Source: an uncultured Gilliamella sp. (GTDB lineage Bacteria; Pseudomonadota; Gammaproteobacteria; Enterobacterales; Orbaceae). Taken from it: DNA of 64,000 bases. A program made the translations under genes and the position numbers. Where the stretch lies: positions 1 to 64,000 of the forward strand of contig CALYPG010000012.1 in assembly GCA_945271295.1 (NCBI GenBank), written 5' to 3'. Shown piece after piece: positions 19,942-28,306 of the stretch. Within the stretch, counting starts at the first letter, position 1; each line of letters opens with the position of its first letter. Below the pieces are notes generated by a model. The model saw only the letters and a program-made list of their open reading frames with translations. It ran no database searches and had not been told where the DNA came from.

Positions 19942-20265
19942 TTAGCTATCGGTACGTTTAAGTTGTACAACCCCGATAATAATTAATGCCACGAAAAAAA
20001 TTTGTATGACTTTAATCTCTCTATTAAAAAGAAACATATCAATAAAAGTAGCACCAATGGCTCCTACTCCAGAAAATATTGCATAAACCGTACCGGTCGG
20101 AATCGTTTTACACGCATTGGTAAGAAAAGTAAAATCAATTAAAATCAAAGAAATAATAATAATCCAATGCCAATATTCTGTTGCAATGCTAAATCCTAAA
20201 ATCCAGCATAATTCTAAAAAGCAGGTTAATACCACAAATGCCCACTCTTTATTTGCGCTAAACAT
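19942..20265 (-). CDS. SMR family transporter subunit (first of a pair)
   Basis: A 107-residue four-helix SMR protein. Glu18 in CFLELCWILGF is the conserved substrate/proton-binding residue and GTVYAIFSGVGAIGATFIDM is the family's helix-3 signature. It is encoded 24 bases upstream of its partner with SD GAGG, so the two are one operon. The divergent TetR-type gene and the palindromic repeat between them suggest local repression and drug- or metabolite-induced expression. I see no guanidine riboswitch in the upstream region. Confidence 0.87.
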   Translation of the reverse strand: MFSANKEWAFVVLTCFLELCWILGFSIATEYWHWIIIISLILIDFTFLTNACKTIPTGTVYAIFSGVGAIGATFIDMFLFNREIKVIQIFFVALIIIGVVQLKRTDS

Positions 20266-20445
20266 AGCTACCTCATCACTTTTGTTTCAAACTAATTTGA
20301 TTTTGTTCTTTTCATTGAAGTTAATCATTGAAAGTAAAGATGGTTCGCAAATTGTAAGATTTGCACCTAACCATTTAATTTATCGAATAAAAATGATTTT
20401 ACATTTATGCAATTATCTTGCTAAACGTTATTCAAATTTTTATTC

Positions 20446-20481
20446 TTTCTTCATTATAGAAATAATTCTACAATGAAGAAA
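20446..20481. repeat. 16-bp inverted repeat between the SMR operon and TetR gene
   Basis: TTTCTTCATTATAGAA and TTCTACAATGAAGAAA are complementary at 15 of 16 positions with a 4-base loop (ATAA). The repeat lies in the divergent region between the SMR pair (start 20265) and the TetR-type gene (start 20605). It could be an operator or a bidirectional terminator; neither flank has a long T run. Nothing else is seen in this gap apart from a TATAAT-like -10 near 20570 for the TetR gene. Confidence 0.5.
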
Positions 20482-20604
20482 TATAAATAACAACCACCAA
20501 TTGTCTATTATTAATAGCATTTTAATTGTTCAGTAATGTTATCTTTGCTCTGTGAAGGTGAATAGCGATATAATAATACCGCTTTTTGGTGTTTGAGATT
20601 AACC

Positions 20605-21303
20605 ATGAAAAATCCAGATAAAATCAAAACGACCGGCCCTAAAGGGTTAGCCTCACAAGCTATGGTTAATGCAGCTATTGAATTTATGGAAGAGGTAGGT
20701 GACTCTAATTTTAGTTTACGTAAATTGGCTTTTAAAATTGCTTGTGATCCGATGTCATTACAATACCATTTTAAATCTAAAAAAGGCTTAGAACGGGCAA
20801 TGGCCGAAGAGTTAACCCGTAGGATTTCAACCATTAGTGACGCAAGCCCCTGGGATGAACGCTTAAAGTATTTAGCTTATCAATATCGTGAGATCGCTCT
20901 TGCCTATCCCAACACCTTTAAATTAATGCAACAATTTTGGAGTACCGGGCTAGCCGACTATATTCGCGCTGAATATGTGTGCCAAGCTCTCACCGATGCC
21001 GGTTGTAATGATAATCAAGTCACCAGCTTTTGTTTGGGTTATTACGCTTGTATAATTGGTTTGGCGGCATCAGAAGCGGGTGGACTACTGCGCCCAGCCG
21101 ACGAAACCGACGTGCAAGACATTGAGAATTTGCCAGATCAAGGGTTTGAACTGACCAAAAAACTAGCTCCCGCCTTCCAAGCAGTCGAATCCGGACAAGT
21201 TTTTGCCTACACCGTGAATTTATTTATTGAAGGGATCAGAAAGGCATTATCAATAAACTCACCGCCCAGCCAATCGGCTAGGAGGTTTTTAGTAGATCAA
21301 TAA
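20605..21303 (+). CDS. TetR/AcrR family transcriptional regulator
   Basis: A 232-residue regulator. The N-terminal DNA-binding domain (residues about 15-65) has the helix-turn-helix FSLRKLAFKIACDPMSLQYHFKSKKGLERAM. The remaining helical part is an unrecognised ligand-binding domain containing QQFWSTGLADYIRAEYVCQAL and LGYYACIIGLAASEAGG. It is divergent from the paired SMR genes, so control of that efflux pump is the obvious hypothesis. A TATAAT-like box lies about 35 bases upstream. ATG 20605 was chosen over a non-ATG start four codons earlier. Confidence 0.85.
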   Translation: MKNPDKIKTTGPKGLASQAMVNAAIEFMEEVGDSNFSLRKLAFKIACDPMSLQYHFKSKKGLERAMAEELTRRISTISDASPWDERLKYLAYQYREIALAYPNTFKLMQQFWSTGLADYIRAEYVCQALTDAGCNDNQVTSFCLGYYACIIGLAASEAGGLLRPADETDVQDIENLPDQGFELTKKLAPAFQAVESGQVFAYTVNLFIEGIRKALSINSPPSQSARRFLVDQ

Positions 21304-21310
21304 AAGTTGT

Positions 21311-21508
21311 TTAGAAAGAAATATTAGTACTTATAAATAATGTACGCTCTGGTTCATTATAAGTGGCATTGCCTACTCCTAAAGCAATGACTTTATCTGT
21401 TTTGGGTGTTTGAAAGATGAAGAATTACCTTCTCTAAATGATCGTTTATTAAATAAATTATCAGCAACTGCTGTCAGCGTAATGTTCCTATTAAATTGGT
21501 ATTGCAAC
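21311..21508 (-). pseudogene. C-terminal remnant of a FepA-like TonB-dependent receptor
   Basis: On the minus strand about 65 codons encode the end of an outer-membrane beta-barrel. The first part is LQYQFNRNITLTAVADNLFNKRSF, the classic conserved strand and Asn-Leu-Phe motif. After a frameshift near 21405 it continues VIALGVGNATYNEPERTLF and then ISTNISF and the stop. TYNEPxRT and a terminal Phe are typical of FepA-class enterobactin receptors. All of the plug and most of the barrel are gone. It is a relic of a lost siderophore uptake gene. Confidence 0.75.
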
Positions 21509-21531
21509 TTTCGCCGATGAACTCGGCGAAA
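21509..21531 (-). terminator. Possible ribB terminator hairpin
   Basis: TTTCGCCGA/TCGGCGAAA form a perfect 9-bp stem with a 5-base loop just after the ribB stop on the minus strand. There is no long T tract, so it may be a weak terminator or an mRNA 3' stabiliser. Confidence 0.5.
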
Positions 21532-21544
21532 ACCAATGGTTTAT

Positions 21545-22189
21545 TTAAACATCTACCGATTTACGGTAGGCAACAATATCTTCAATAGTGACTACTGGTA
21601 AATTATGTTGTTTAGCAAATTTAACCACTTCCGGCGCTCTTGCCATGGTGCCATCATCATTAGTGAGTTCACACAAAACGGCGGCGGGTTTTAAGCCAGC
21701 TAAAGTAACTAAATCAACCGAAGCCTCAGTATGACCGCGGCGAGTCAAAACTCCGCCTTCTCTAGCCACTAAAGGAAATACATGACCGGGGTGATTTAGA
21801 TCACTTGGTTTAGCATTATCCGCTACCGCCGCTTTAATCGTTGTGACTCGATCGGCGGCCGAAACTCCAGTAGTTACCCCTTCTGCCGCTTCAATTGAAA
21901 TAGTAAATGCGGTGTTATTTTTGCTAGTATTATTGGCAACCATCATGGGTAATTGTAATTGTTGGCAATGGTTTAAAGGCAAACATAAACACACAATTCC
22001 GCTACCATAACGAATCGTCATCGCCATTTGTGTGGTAGTGATTGTTTGTGCCGCCCAAATGATATCGCCTTCGTTTTCACGATCTTCATCATCTAAAACT
22101 AACACGCCTTGACCGGCTTTAATCGAAGCGATAGCTTTTTGGACACGCTCAGTTGGGGTGCCAAATTCCTGTAAATTAAACTGATTCAT
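21545..22189 (-). CDS. ribB: 3,4-dihydroxy-2-butanone 4-phosphate synthase
   Basis: Converts ribulose 5-phosphate into 3,4-dihydroxy-2-butanone 4-phosphate and formate for riboflavin synthesis. The 214-residue single-domain enzyme has the acidic metal-binding loop [11 protein letters not shown], and the conserved NHPGHVFPL and [11 protein letters not shown] blocks with catalytic residues. It is the stand-alone RibB form (E. coli 217 residues), not a RibBA fusion. An FMN riboswitch sits about 255 bases upstream on the same strand, so expression is repressed by FMN. Confidence 0.97.
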   Translation of the reverse strand: MNQFNLQEFGTPTERVQKAIASIKAGQGVLVLDDEDRENEGDIIWAAQTITTTQMAMTIRYGSGIVCLCLPLNHCQQLQLPMMVANNTSKNNTAFTISIEAAEGVTTGVSAADRVTTIKAAVADNAKPSDLNHPGHVFPLVAREGGVLTRRGHTEASVDLVTLAGLKPAAVLCELTNDDGTMARAPEVVKFAKQHNLPVVTIEDIVAYRKSVDV

Positions 22190-22236
22190 GGTAAATACCT
22201 ATCTCTTTATCATTAATAAATATTTATTATTTAACT

Positions 22237-22358
22237 AAATAGTATTAACAGTTGGTGTTACTCAATGATGAGGCATTAAACCAGTAGTTTAATCGGCTTA
22301 GCGTTCAGCCAATAATACTTTTTTGCTTTTAATGATGCTGCCCATGTTAATACTATTT
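22237..22358 (-). repeat. 122-bp structured element bounded by a 14-bp inverted repeat
   Basis: AAATAGTATTAACA (22237-22250) and TGTTAATACTATTT (22345-22358) are perfect complements enclosing 94 bases. Inside, on the minus strand, are smaller hairpins ATTAAAC/GTTTAAT and GGCT/AGCC. It lies between the FMN aptamer and the ribB start. It could be the riboswitch expression platform folded as one long stem, or a MITE-like insertion with terminal inverted repeats. Confidence 0.5.
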
Positions 22359-22445
22359 ATGTAGCAATAAATTAAATACCTGAACCAGGGCAAGTGCTTG
22401 ACCATAGGGACTTTGCTTAACAGCAAATTATGAAAAGATAAGCAA

Positions 22446-22626
22446 CTCTCTTTTATCCAGACTATAACTGTCGGCTTTGGAATTTCACCAAATCAGCTAG
22501 ACCTTAATATAATTACCTTGCAACTCGGTGTTGTATTATTAGGTAACAATCAACAATAACTTGTTATATTAAGCGCTCGTGGGCTATAACCACCGGTGGG
22601 GACTTACACCCCGCCCTGAGAATTTT
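22446..22626 (-). ncRNA. FMN riboswitch (RFN element)
   Basis: On the minus strand the conserved RFN segments appear in order: TCTCAGGGCGGGGTGTAAG, then TCCCCACCGGTGG, then GCCCACGAGCG, then GATTTGGTGAAATTCC, then AAAGCCGACAGTTATAGTC and finally TGGATAAAAGAGAG. These match the E. coli ribB leader closely. FMN binding to this aptamer turns down ribB. A variable stem replaces the usual P3 side arm around 22505-22560. Confidence 0.95.
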
Positions 22627-22656
22627 GTCAGTTAACTGACGCTGATCACTATAATA
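22627..22656 (-). promoter_or_regulatory. ribB promoter -10 and 14-bp palindrome at the transcript start
   Basis: TATTAT on the minus strand (22656-22651) is a good -10 box. It has TTCATA about 18 bases upstream as a possible -35. Directly downstream, GTCAGTTAACTGAC (22627-22640) is a perfect 14-bp palindrome at or just after the expected transcription start and immediately before the aptamer. It may be a repressor site or a 5' stabilising stem. Confidence 0.45.
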
Positions 22657-22858
22657 CAAAATGCGTAAAAAAAATATGAATATTTTATTTGAGACATCAA
22701 CATCTTTGTGCCGTTATCAGTCAATCGCCTTTGTTATTGAACAACAAAAGCCTATTATTCGCTAGCTTTGTCGACTCGGTTAGTTTGGCCAAAGCAACTT
22801 TTTTGTTTCTTTATTTGTTCCATAATATCTTTTACGTCTTTTAAATTATGAGCGAAAG

Positions 22859-24487
22859 CTAAGGATAAGTACATAATCCACTGCGGCTTTCAATAGGGTA
22901 AGAGTTGTCAACGCTCCCCCAGTAAGGATAAACAGCGTTATACGGATAAGGTCCGCCCAAGGCTGCATCACTTGTATGGTAGGTGAGGTAGACAAAGCCA
23001 GCATCAGCGTAATTACTTGTATCACCCCATTCGGAGAACAAACCAGCTCCAATTTGACGTTTATAATAATTACCATCTGATTGCGGACTAGCACCTACGG
23101 CTCCTTGGCAAACTACTGAGTCAACGCCTACACACACTGCATTGGTAAGGTCCCTTACGTGTGGAAGGCGATAACCTAAGCTTGCACACCAAGATTCTGT
23201 ATTGGCGAAATCAGCTGTTACTCCACCACGGTTGACGAACCACTGCTTTAATACAAAACCATATTTTACTACCGCTCTATCACTACTATCATAACCGACT
23301 AACTCGAATACCGCGGGCAAAGTTGGTTTGCCGACTTGTGACTGTCCTTTCGCCGGGCCGGTTAGTTTGACCCTGACACTTGTGCCGCTATTATCAGGCG
23401 TCATAGTGGCAGTAATACCAGACTTAGTGACGGGTGGCCAAGTTAATGGACCTGTTCCCCCTATATTTAAATCAAAATACAAATTATTAGCACCAGTAGT
23501 TGGGAAGTTAAGACTATAATCTGAAGTCGATTGAGGGAGAAAACCCTTAGTTGAACTCCATACATTTTCAGGACCAGCATAGCTGTCTGCGCCTAAATTC
23601 AGTTCCGGTTTAACGTAACAGATGACGGGTGATGAATTAGGATTGATGTAATAAGTAGCACTGCCACCAATGAAAGTACTGTCATTTGGTTCCCCATATT
23701 GGGTTGTTAAACTACCATTAGTACTGGTTATTATCACTTTATAAGGTGCACTACAAATGTCTAAAACAGTACCACGACTTACTTTTTGATTATTTTTATT
23801 AGTAATACTTACACTTAAACTTCCGGTAGCGGTTATGCCATTTACCCCTTGACCGTCACCATCATCATCACCCCAGTAGTTATTGGGTGGACCAATCAAC
23901 TTATTCAAATCTATCGAGTTAGCAGAGGCGGGGATTGACATAACAATATCATTAAAGCTCTCTCCGTCCTTGGGTAACTTTATTGGGTTCATAATAGTTG
24001 AGGTATTGGCTGGGGTGAAAATGCTACCATCTGATAATTTGATTGATAATAAACTATTGGTAGTAGTGCTTTTAGTACTACCACCATCGAAGGTTAAATA
24101 TGGCGCACTACCATTAATATTTTGCGCTGCCTTGGCTGATAATGCTTGAGTATCAAATGAATACATCAGTAATAATAACGGCATCCATGCTAAAAGCAAT
24201 TTTGATAACCATTTTGATGTTTGGACTTGGCTTTTAGGTTGAGCAGAAGCAACAACTGAAGTTAGGATTGAAACTAACTGGAAGATTGAATCAAGAATTA
24301 GGCTAAATCGCAACTTTAGATTGGAATTTAACCACTTATTAAAACTAATTAATAAAGACTTACGATCTAGTTGTACACTTTTATTAACTATATTATCAGT
24401 TAAATTGATGTTTAAGCCAAAAAATCGAACTAAATCATACTTATTTAAATTTAAGGCATAAGTTTGCCAATCTCTTATCTTTATCAT
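22859..24487 (-). CDS. Predicted secreted surface protein with lectin-like C-terminus
   Basis: A 542-residue protein whose family I cannot name with certainty. The N-terminus is unusually long. About 90 polar residues with one hydrophobic stretch (58-80) precede a signal-peptide-like segment, LLLAWMPLLLLMYSFDTQALSA, ending near residue 115. A Ser/Thr/Asn/Gly-rich beta-type region follows, including an Asp-rich DDDGDGQG loop that may bind calcium. The C-terminal 140 residues contain FVLKQWFVNRGG, WCASLGYRLPHVRDL, paired cysteines, Trp and Tyr, and end in LCTYP. This resembles the C-terminal lectin-like domains of invasin/intimin-type adhesins. There is no beta-barrel translocator in the protein, so how it is displayed is unknown. 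Confidence 0.65.
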   Translation of the reverse strand: MIKIRDWQTYALNLNKYDLVRFFGLNINLTDNIVNKSVQLDRKSLLISFNKWLNSNLKLRFSLILDSIFQLVSILTSVVASAQPKSQVQTSKWLSKLLLAWMPLLLLMYSFDTQALSAKAAQNINGSAPYLTFDGGSTKSTTTNSLLSIKLSDGSIFTPANTSTIMNPIKLPKDGESFNDIVMSIPASANSIDLNKLIGPPNNYWGDDDGDGQGVNGITATGSLSVSITNKNNQKVSRGTVLDICSAPYKVIITSTNGSLTTQYGEPNDSTFIGGSATYYINPNSSPVICYVKPELNLGADSYAGPENVWSSTKGFLPQSTSDYSLNFPTTGANNLYFDLNIGGTGPLTWPPVTKSGITATMTPDNSGTSVRVKLTGPAKGQSQVGKPTLPAVFELVGYDSSDRAVVKYGFVLKQWFVNRGGVTADFANTESWCASLGYRLPHVRDLTNAVCVGVDSVVCQGAVGASPQSDGNYYKRQIGAGLFSEWGDTSNYADAGFVYLTYHTSDAALGGPYPYNAVYPYWGSVDNSYPIESRSGLCTYP

Positions 24488-24688
24488 TATATTCCATAAC
24501 TTCCTTTGCGTTAATTAATCCATTTCTTTATTTCATATTTTTATATTTATGCTTATTTGCAAATAAATCATGCTGAATTTGTTTTAAACATTAAAAGTAT
24601 AATGTTAAAAAAAAAATTAACTACCTTTACAGCCTGGAAGATTTGTAAAGAATAGTAAATAGCCTGTTTAATGGAATTGAGCTGACAC

Positions 24689-24853
24689 TTGCTGGTTGTT
24701 ATAAAATATAATAAAGCTATTAATTCATTAGGTTTCGAGCGTTTTAAATATTATGAATTGAGGAGCAATCGCACGCTAGTGGTATTGTTGATATTAGGTT
24801 GCAAAAAGCCAATTAGTGAATTATTGCCACATTACGTGGCAATAATAAATTGA
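24689..24853 (+). other. Short open frame in the gap upstream of the surface-protein gene
   Basis: This 54-codon frame (TTG start) reads AINSLGFERFKYYELRSNR and LVVLLILGCKKPISELLPHY. No SD sequence or family resemblance is seen. It overlaps the hairpin at 24821-24845. It may be a gene remnant or chance. The rest of 24488-24872 holds only an imperfectly spaced inverted repeat CTTTACA/TGTAAAG at 24625-24650. Confidence 0.15.
24821..24845 (-). terminator. Possible potFGHI terminator hairpin
   Basis: TTATTGCCAC and GTGGCAATAA form a perfect 10-bp stem with a 5-base loop, 28 bases past the potI stop on the minus strand. The T tract is weak, so it may serve as a 3' end stabiliser. Confidence 0.5.
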
Positions 24854-24872
24854 TTGTAAATGAATAAAAGTA

Positions 24873-25874
24873 TTAACGCATGCGGATTTCGCGCAGACGG
24901 CGGCGTTCAGCACGGCGCATTAATAACCACGAAATAAAGCCGATAATACCGACAATAAATAATATAATTGTTGCTAACGCATTTACTTGTGGATCAACAC
25001 CTAAACGTACTTTCGAAAATATCAGTTTTGGTAAGGTCATCGCACCAGGTCCAGTTACAAAATTAGCAATAACTACATCATCCAGCGATAGTGTAAATGC
25101 CAGTAACCAACCTGAAACTAGCGCTGGAGCAATCATCGGCAATGTAATGATAAAAAATACTTTTAACGGATTAGCACCTAAATCTAAAGCCGCTTCTTCA
25201 ATTGATTTATCTAACTCGCGTAATCTGGCACTAATAACCACCGTTACATAAGCCGTACAAAAAGTTGCATGAGCCATCAAGATAGTTAATGCGCCACGAT
25301 CTTTTGGCCAGCCTAATACTTGCCCCATACCAACAAATAATAACAGCAAAGCCAAACCAGTTATAACGTCAGGCATAACCAATGGCGCCGTGGTCATAAA
25401 TGAAAATAAATTTGAACCACGAAATCGCCTAAAACGAATAACCGCATAAGCCGCTAACGTACCCAATACAATGGCAAGTGTTGCTGCTCCTGCCGCAATA
25501 GATAAACTCAATCCAACAGCTTTAAGTAGTGTTTCGTTATGTATTAATTCAAAATACCATTTAGTTGAAAATTCAGCCCAAACTGTTACTAATCTTGAAC
25601 TATTAAATGAATAAATGATCAAAATAATCATTGGTATATATAAAAAGGCATAAACCACTAGTAAAATAAGCCCTTTTAAGCACTTACAAATTAAAGCTAA
25701 GGTTACAATAGCCGTCACAATCAGGCTAAAAATAAAACAATTAACATATAAGCTACTATGCGCGATTAATTCCAATCCTGATGACGGAATTAATATGGTT
25801 AATAAATAAGAACCAAACCAAGATGAGATAAATACAATCAATGCTGATCGCATAATAATCGGTAAATTGTTCAT
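24873..25874 (-). CDS. potI: Putrescine ABC transporter permease PotI with N-terminal extension
   Basis: Inner-membrane permease of the PotFGHI putrescine importer. From residue about 75 it aligns closely with E. coli PotI: YIPMIILIIYSFNSSRLVTVW, then TTAPLVMPDVITGLALLLLF, and the ATPase-contacting EAA loop EEAALDLGANPLKVFF. E. coli PotI is 281 residues; this one is 333. The opening MNNLP is shared, but about 55 residues with two additional hydrophobic segments (11-29 and 42-62) lie between it and the canonical first helix. PotH carries a comparable extension. It follows potH with no gap (TAG then ATG) and SD GGGGG. Confidence 0.93.
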   Translation of the reverse strand: MNNLPIIMRSALIVFISSWFGSYLLTILIPSSGLELIAHSSLYVNCFIFSLIVTAIVTLALICKCLKGLILLVVYAFLYIPMIILIIYSFNSSRLVTVWAEFSTKWYFELIHNETLLKAVGLSLSIAAGAATLAIVLGTLAAYAVIRFRRFRGSNLFSFMTTAPLVMPDVITGLALLLLFVGMGQVLGWPKDRGALTILMAHATFCTAYVTVVISARLRELDKSIEEAALDLGANPLKVFFIITLPMIAPALVSGWLLAFTLSLDDVVIANFVTGPGAMTLPKLIFSKVRLGVDPQVNALATIILFIVGIIGFISWLLMRRAERRRLREIRMR

Positions 25875-27047
25875 CTATTTACCCCCTATTTGTCGATTTT
25901 GAAACTTATTAAAGTAGTAAATAGGAACAATTAAAATCAATAACATTACCGTTGCAACCGCTGAAGCTGCTGGCCAGTCATGATTATTAAAGAATTCAGT
26001 CCATAGCTGTGTACCAATCATAATGCCTTCAGAAGGACCTAATAATTCAGGAATAACATATTCACCAACTGCAGGAATAAATACCAACATACCACCAGCA
26101 ATTACGCCATTTTTAGTTAAAGGCACAATAATTTTGAAAAAGGTTTTAATTGGCTTACAACCTAAATCCAACGCGGCCTCAATTAAAGTGGAATCAACTT
26201 TACTTAGTGAAGTATAAATCGGCAATACCACAAAAGGTAAATAAGAATACACAATACCAATATAAACAGCTAAATAGGTTTTCATTATAATAAGTGGTTG
26301 ATCAATTATACCCAACCATTGTAAAAAGTTATTTAATAGACCGTTAGGATTGAGTATACCTATCCACGCATAAACTCTTATTAAGAAAGAAGTCCATGAC
26401 GGTAAAATAATTAATAACAATAGAATGTTTCGGGTTGAAGCTTTACATTGAGAAATCGCCCACGCGAGGGGATATCCAATCAATATACACAATAATGTTG
26501 AGATGGCGGCAACTTTTAATGATTGTAAATACGAATCAATATAAATGGTATCGCTAATTAAATTAAGATAATTGCCAAAATTTAAAGTAATATTGAGCAA
26601 TCCATCATCATAACTTAATAGTTTAGTATATGGTGGTACCGCTAATGCCATTTCCGAAAAGCTAATTCTAAAGACAATTATAAATGGTAACAAAAATAGT
26701 AATAGCATCCACAGATATGGAATCGCAATTACTATTAATCGACCATAAAGCGTCATTAAATCAGAATTATCTCGTTGCTGTCGTAATTTTTTGATAGCAA
26801 AATAAATTACCACCAAACCTGCCGGAATAAATAAAATACTACCAGCAATAATAAGTCGATAAGCAAATTTAGATGGTTTATAATGCGCTAGATAGGTTCC
26901 CAAACATGACACTAGAAAACTCAATGTCATTGCCATAAATAATGCATCTAAAAATAGATTATCAAATGCGTCTGTCGTTACAAAACGCCAATAAACATTG
27001 AGCAACACAAATGCATTTAAAAATAAACCCCATAAAATGGATCGCAT
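25875..27047 (-). CDS. potH: Putrescine ABC transporter permease PotH with N-terminal extension
   Basis: Second permease of PotFGHI. From residue about 105 it matches E. coli PotH strongly: VIAIPYLWMLLLFLLPFIIVF, PSWTSFLIRVYAWIGILNPNG, VYIGIVYSYLPFVVLPIY, and the EAA loop EAALDLGCKPIKTFFKI. The protein is about 390 residues against 317 in E. coli. Before the canonical first helix are three more hydrophobic segments (about 4-23, 31-55 and 62-86). ATG 27047 is seven bases from AGGA; GTG 27050 is also possible. Extra helices on both permeases suggest a lineage-specific modification of the transporter. Confidence 0.93.
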   Translation of the reverse strand: MRSILWGLFLNAFVLLNVYWRFVTTDAFDNLFLDALFMAMTLSFLVSCLGTYLAHYKPSKFAYRLIIAGSILFIPAGLVVIYFAIKKLRQQRDNSDLMTLYGRLIVIAIPYLWMLLLFLLPFIIVFRISFSEMALAVPPYTKLLSYDDGLLNITLNFGNYLNLISDTIYIDSYLQSLKVAAISTLLCILIGYPLAWAISQCKASTRNILLLLIILPSWTSFLIRVYAWIGILNPNGLLNNFLQWLGIIDQPLIIMKTYLAVYIGIVYSYLPFVVLPIYTSLSKVDSTLIEAALDLGCKPIKTFFKIIVPLTKNGVIAGGMLVFIPAVGEYVIPELLGPSEGIMIGTQLWTEFFNNHDWPAASAVATVMLLILIVPIYYFNKFQNRQIGGK

Positions 27048-27065
27048 CACTATATCCTCTCTGGT

Positions 27066-28202
27066 TTATTCGGTAAGAACAACACAACTATCGACTTCCC
27101 AGGATAAGTTAACACTATCCCCCCAAGTTGGCATACCTTTACGATAACGATGCTCATTTTGTAATTGCGCAATAATAATTTGTCCACTATGTAATTTAAC
27201 ATGATAAATAGAGAGATCACCCAAATAAGCAATTTCTACCACTTCGCCAACTGCAACATTATATTTTTCTTCAGGAAGTTCATCACATAGTTTGATTTTT
27301 TCCGGGCGCAAAGCAACTTTAATTGGTACACCTTCAACCGCTGGGGAATCATAATCGACTTTTAAAGGTTGTTTAATCATCGGACAACTAATGATCAAAC
27401 CATCATCTAAAGTTTCTTGCAAAATACCATCGAAAATATTAACTGAACCAATAAATTCGGCACTATAACGACTATTTGGATGCTCATAAATCTCTTCTGG
27501 TTCACCAATCTGTACAAATTGGCCTTTGTTCATAATCGCAATTCGCCCCGCCATGGTCATGGCTTCTTCTTGATCATGGGTAACCATAACACAAGTCGCG
27601 CCAACTTGTTCTAAAATACTAACTACTTCTAATTGCATACGATCACGAAGTTGTTTATCTAATGCTCCCATTGGTTCATCGAGTAATAGCAATTTTGGAC
27701 GTTTAGCCAAACTTCTGGCCAATGCTACACGTTGTCTTTGACCGCCAGATAATTGGTGTGGTTTACGTTTTCCAAACTGTTCCATATGTACCAAAGCTAG
27801 CATTTCTTCAACACGCTTTTGGATCTCTTCTTGGCTTAATTTGTCTTGCTTTAAACCAAAGGCAATATTTTGTTCAACCGTCATGTGAGGAAACAAAGCA
27901 TAAGATTGAAACATCATATTAATAGGACGATTATAAGGAGGTACTTGTGATAGATCTTTCCCATCTAAAATAATTTGTCCGGAAGTGGGTTGCTCAAAAC
28001 CAGCAAGCATCCTTAATAGTGTTGATTTACCACTACCGGAAGCCCCTAATAATGCAAAAATTTCACCAGTATAAATAGTGAGATTAACATCATCGACAGC
28101 ATAATAATCATCATTAAAAACTTTTGTTAAATTCTTGATCTCCAATAAAGGAGTAATCATCTTTTTTTTAGGCTGTACCTGATTTGTTGTTTTATCGTTC
28201 AC
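27066..28202 (-). CDS. potG: Putrescine ABC transporter ATP-binding protein PotG
   Basis: Cytoplasmic ATPase of the putrescine importer, 378 residues (E. coli 377). The Walker A motif GASGSGKST, Q-loop MMFQSYALFPHMT, signature LSGGQRQRVALARSLAKRP, Walker B LLLLDEP and switch VMVTHDQEEAMT are intact. A C-terminal TOBE-type domain ends in WEVDSCVVLTE as in E. coli. I chose GTG 28202 (VNDKTTNQ, after AGGAAAAAAGA); it gives the E. coli start position, whereas the longer frame begins at a TTG without an SD. Confidence 0.96.
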   Translation of the reverse strand: MNDKTTNQVQPKKKMITPLLEIKNLTKVFNDDYYAVDDVNLTIYTGEIFALLGASGSGKSTLLRMLAGFEQPTSGQIILDGKDLSQVPPYNRPINMMFQSYALFPHMTVEQNIAFGLKQDKLSQEEIQKRVEEMLALVHMEQFGKRKPHQLSGGQRQRVALARSLAKRPKLLLLDEPMGALDKQLRDRMQLEVVSILEQVGATCVMVTHDQEEAMTMAGRIAIMNKGQFVQIGEPEEIYEHPNSRYSAEFIGSVNIFDGILQETLDDGLIISCPMIKQPLKVDYDSPAVEGVPIKVALRPEKIKLCDELPEEKYNVAVGEVVEIAYLGDLSIYHVKLHSGQIIIAQLQNEHRYRKGMPTWGDSVNLSWEVDSCVVLTE

Positions 28203-28306
28203 TCTTTTTTCCTCATAACAACAAGCCAAAAAAACGAGACGGAAAGATTATATCAATCTCTCCGTCTAGAATAAGTTAGTAAATAACCCAAAATACAATA
28301 AGTCGC

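Noticed and set aside
23328-24149. Plus-strand open frames opposite the surface-protein gene
   Set aside because: They lie entirely antisense to a long coding frame with coherent composition, have no SD and show no family features.
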